Shown here one piece after another: positions 53,319-54,230 of a stretch of 54,230 nucleotides of DNA (its first letter is position 1; the number at the start of each line of letters is the position of its first letter). The notes beneath the pieces are model-generated. The model had not been told where the DNA came from. It did no database searches and worked only from the letters and a program-made list of their open reading frames with translations. This stretch comes from Methanothermobacter sp049720995 (lineage in GTDB: Archaea > Methanobacteriota > Methanobacteria > Methanobacteriales > Methanothermobacteraceae): NCBI RefSeq assembly GCF_049720995.1, contig NZ_JBNASF010000010.1, positions 1 to 54,230 on the forward strand. The letters are read 5' to 3'. A program made the position numbers and the translations under genes.

Positions 53319-53610
53319 TGCAATCTCCTCCCGAACTTAAAAGGTCATCCATCAACACAAGAGGGTATCTCAGATCATCCTCCATAACAATACACATTAT
53401 AGGTTCCGCTGATACGGCATTTATAGTTTTTCCGGTTACAGCGAAGGTTAACCTGAAAACAGGCACTATAGACCTTCCATCCACATTCAATGCATCAGCC
53501 GAATATGTGCAATCAACAATCTTCATGAACTCCACCACCTCATGAAAATTCCCGGAAACACACGAAGCAATCCCCATGCCATCATCATAATTCCCTGAAT
53601 CCCATAACAA
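53308..53610 (-). CDS. Small protein, possibly GerW/YtfJ-like
   Basis: A 100-residue protein. VDGRSIVPVFRLTFAVTGKT and EPIMCIVMEDDL vaguely resemble the GerW (YtfJ) family, whose members often have a similar IIPV-x-R/K-x-F pattern. In Bacillus ytfJ lies next to a DUF2953 gene (ytfI), as here. This supports the weak similarity. The frame overlaps the DUF2953 gene by 26 bases and the protease gene by 11, so all three are likely co-transcribed. Confidence 0.55.
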   Translation of the reverse strand: MLWDSGNYDDGMGIASCVSGNFHEVVEFMKIVDCTYSADALNVDGRSIVPVFRLTFAVTGKTINAVSAEPIMCIVMEDDLRYPLVLMDDLLSSGGDCSEE

Positions 53611-54145
53611 GGTCCCTGAAGGGCTTCCTCAGAAGAAGCATGGTAAACACCAGAACAGGCTTCAGGGGCCTGATGGTCATTTCAAGTTCGATTTTTCCAT
53701 TTATATCTCCACCGATGAAATCCGGGACTGCATTTATTTCAATGTTCCTTAAGGGGGAGGTAAGTGCTGAAAGGGTCCAGAGGTAACCTGTAATGATTGC
53801 GGTGTCAGAGGCATCACCGGTGCCAGCTGAAACTCTTACACCGAGCCTCCTTATGGTTATGGATGATATTATGGTCCTTAAAAGGTCCATTATGTGTCCC
53901 CTTGCCATCCATGCCCTTCTGAAAATCCTTTTTATGGCTGCAGACCCCACTGCACCCCCATCTCCCTTCTTCATTCCTCCTTTAAAGCTTCTGGTTAAAA
54001 TTCTAACCCTCCAGAGAGTGACCCCTATTCTGAAGTCAGTTATCCCCCCATCCCTGACAACCCTCAGGATAACAGTATACTCTGATATAAGGGCCAGCAG
54101 AATGGCTGCAAGTGAAAATGAGATAATTATTAGGAGAATCTTCAT
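53585..54145 (-). CDS. DUF2953 family membrane-associated protein
   Basis: A 186-residue protein. One N-terminal membrane helix (MKILLIIISFSLAAILLALI) is followed by a domain with TDFRIGVTLWRVRI, ITIRRLGVRVSAGTGDASDT and GDINGKIELEMTIRPLKPVL, typical of DUF2953 (PF11167). The spacing GTGDAxxTA is diagnostic. The function is unknown. The gene starts at ATG 54145, with GAGAT nearby. The start region is duplicated just upstream at 54189-54230. Confidence 0.75.
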   Translation of the reverse strand: MKILLIIISFSLAAILLALISEYTVILRVVRDGGITDFRIGVTLWRVRILTRSFKGGMKKGDGGAVGSAAIKRIFRRAWMARGHIMDLLRTIISSITIRRLGVRVSAGTGDASDTAIITGYLWTLSALTSPLRNIEINAVPDFIGGDINGKIELEMTIRPLKPVLVFTMLLLRKPFRDLVMGFREL

Positions 54146-54230
54146 GGGCTATCTCATTCCTTACTCTCACTTTCAGGTTCCCCTAATGAGGAGAATCTTC
54201 ATGGGCTATCTCATTCCTTACTCTCACTTT
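54132..54230. repeat. Tandem duplication of DUF2953 gene start, period 57 bp
   Basis: At least 42 bases from 54132 recur identically from 54189 to the window edge. Each copy carries the minus-strand ribosome binding site and start of the DUF2953 gene. The outer copy opens ATGAAGATTCTCCTCATTAG and stops at once. It is a fresh duplication, because no base differs in the overlap seen. Its outer end lies beyond the window. Confidence 0.8.

Noticed and set aside
1..54230. tRNA, rRNA or complete insertion sequence
   Set aside because: No cloverleaf, conserved rRNA stretch, transposase or terminal inverted repeat pair was recognised by reading; a covariance-model search could still reveal small RNAs.

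Overview
This window looks like a chromosomal segment of a thermophilic hydrogenotrophic methanogen of the genus Methanothermobacter or a close relative. The evidence is threefold. Several genes encode pseudomurein-binding repeats, which are known only from methanogens with a pseudomurein wall and their viruses. Promoters are archaeal TATA boxes followed by strong GGAGG/GGTGAT ribosome binding sites. Most predicted proteins are of types familiar from Methanobacteriales: membrane histidine kinases of the HHRVKNNLQ type, DUF2206, an exported CobN-like protein and FrhB-like proteins. Species assignment is not possible from reading alone. No rRNA, tRNA, CRISPR array or complete insertion sequence was recognised.

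Layout. 1-10.4 kb: a wall and envelope island made of a membrane histidine kinase, a pseudomurein-binding transglutaminase-fold peptidase (peptidase C71 type), a Kef-type antiporter, a fusion of a glycosidase-like barrel with pseudomurein-binding repeats and a second C71 domain, and a second histidine kinase on the opposite strand. 10.4-19 kb: a three-copy tandem repeat, a tiny zinc-ribbon gene, an exported alpha/beta hydrolase, a membrane-anchored protein, a cupin, a 1.56-kaa exported CobN-like protein and two small membrane proteins. 19.2-38.8 kb: a surface-polysaccharide cluster in two convergent blocks. The plus block encodes two flippases, a glycyl radical enzyme with its activase, UDP-galactopyranose mutase, a galactofuranosyltransferase-like protein and an FrhB-like iron-sulfur protein. 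The minus block encodes a pyruvyltransferase-like protein, DUF2206, several GT4 and GT2 glycosyltransferases and truncated glycosyltransferases. 36.9-47.2 kb: an unusually decayed stretch holding broken epimerase-like, GT2, ACR3, NurA-like, nucleotidyltransferase and zinc-ribbon genes among intact MATE/MarR, HicB-like and adhesin-like genes. 47.2-54.2 kb: Ogt, a third histidine kinase, an MgtE-like transporter, a coiled-coil protein, a rhodanese, a CPBP protease and a DUF2953 pair.

How the genes may work together. The recurring theme is the pseudomurein envelope: sensing it (three HisKA_2-type kinases without partner regulators here), cutting or remodelling it (two C71-type enzymes, one fused to a possible glycosidase), binding it (beta-helix adhesin with pseudomurein-binding repeats) and decorating it (the polysaccharide cluster).

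Most striking observations. (1) The two C71 genes share a promoter-leader layout: TATA box, about 32 nt, a 7-bp stem-loop, 4 nt, GGAGG, 7 nt, then an apparent ATA or ATT start codon. The exported CobN-like gene also has GGAGG, 7 nt, ATA. (2) The glycosidase-like/C71 fusion is a candidate pseudomurein hydrolase with two activities. (3) A glycyl radical enzyme pair sits inside a glycan cluster. (4) There are at least eight short tandem duplications (period 32-73 bp), several straddling gene boundaries, one breaking a gene.
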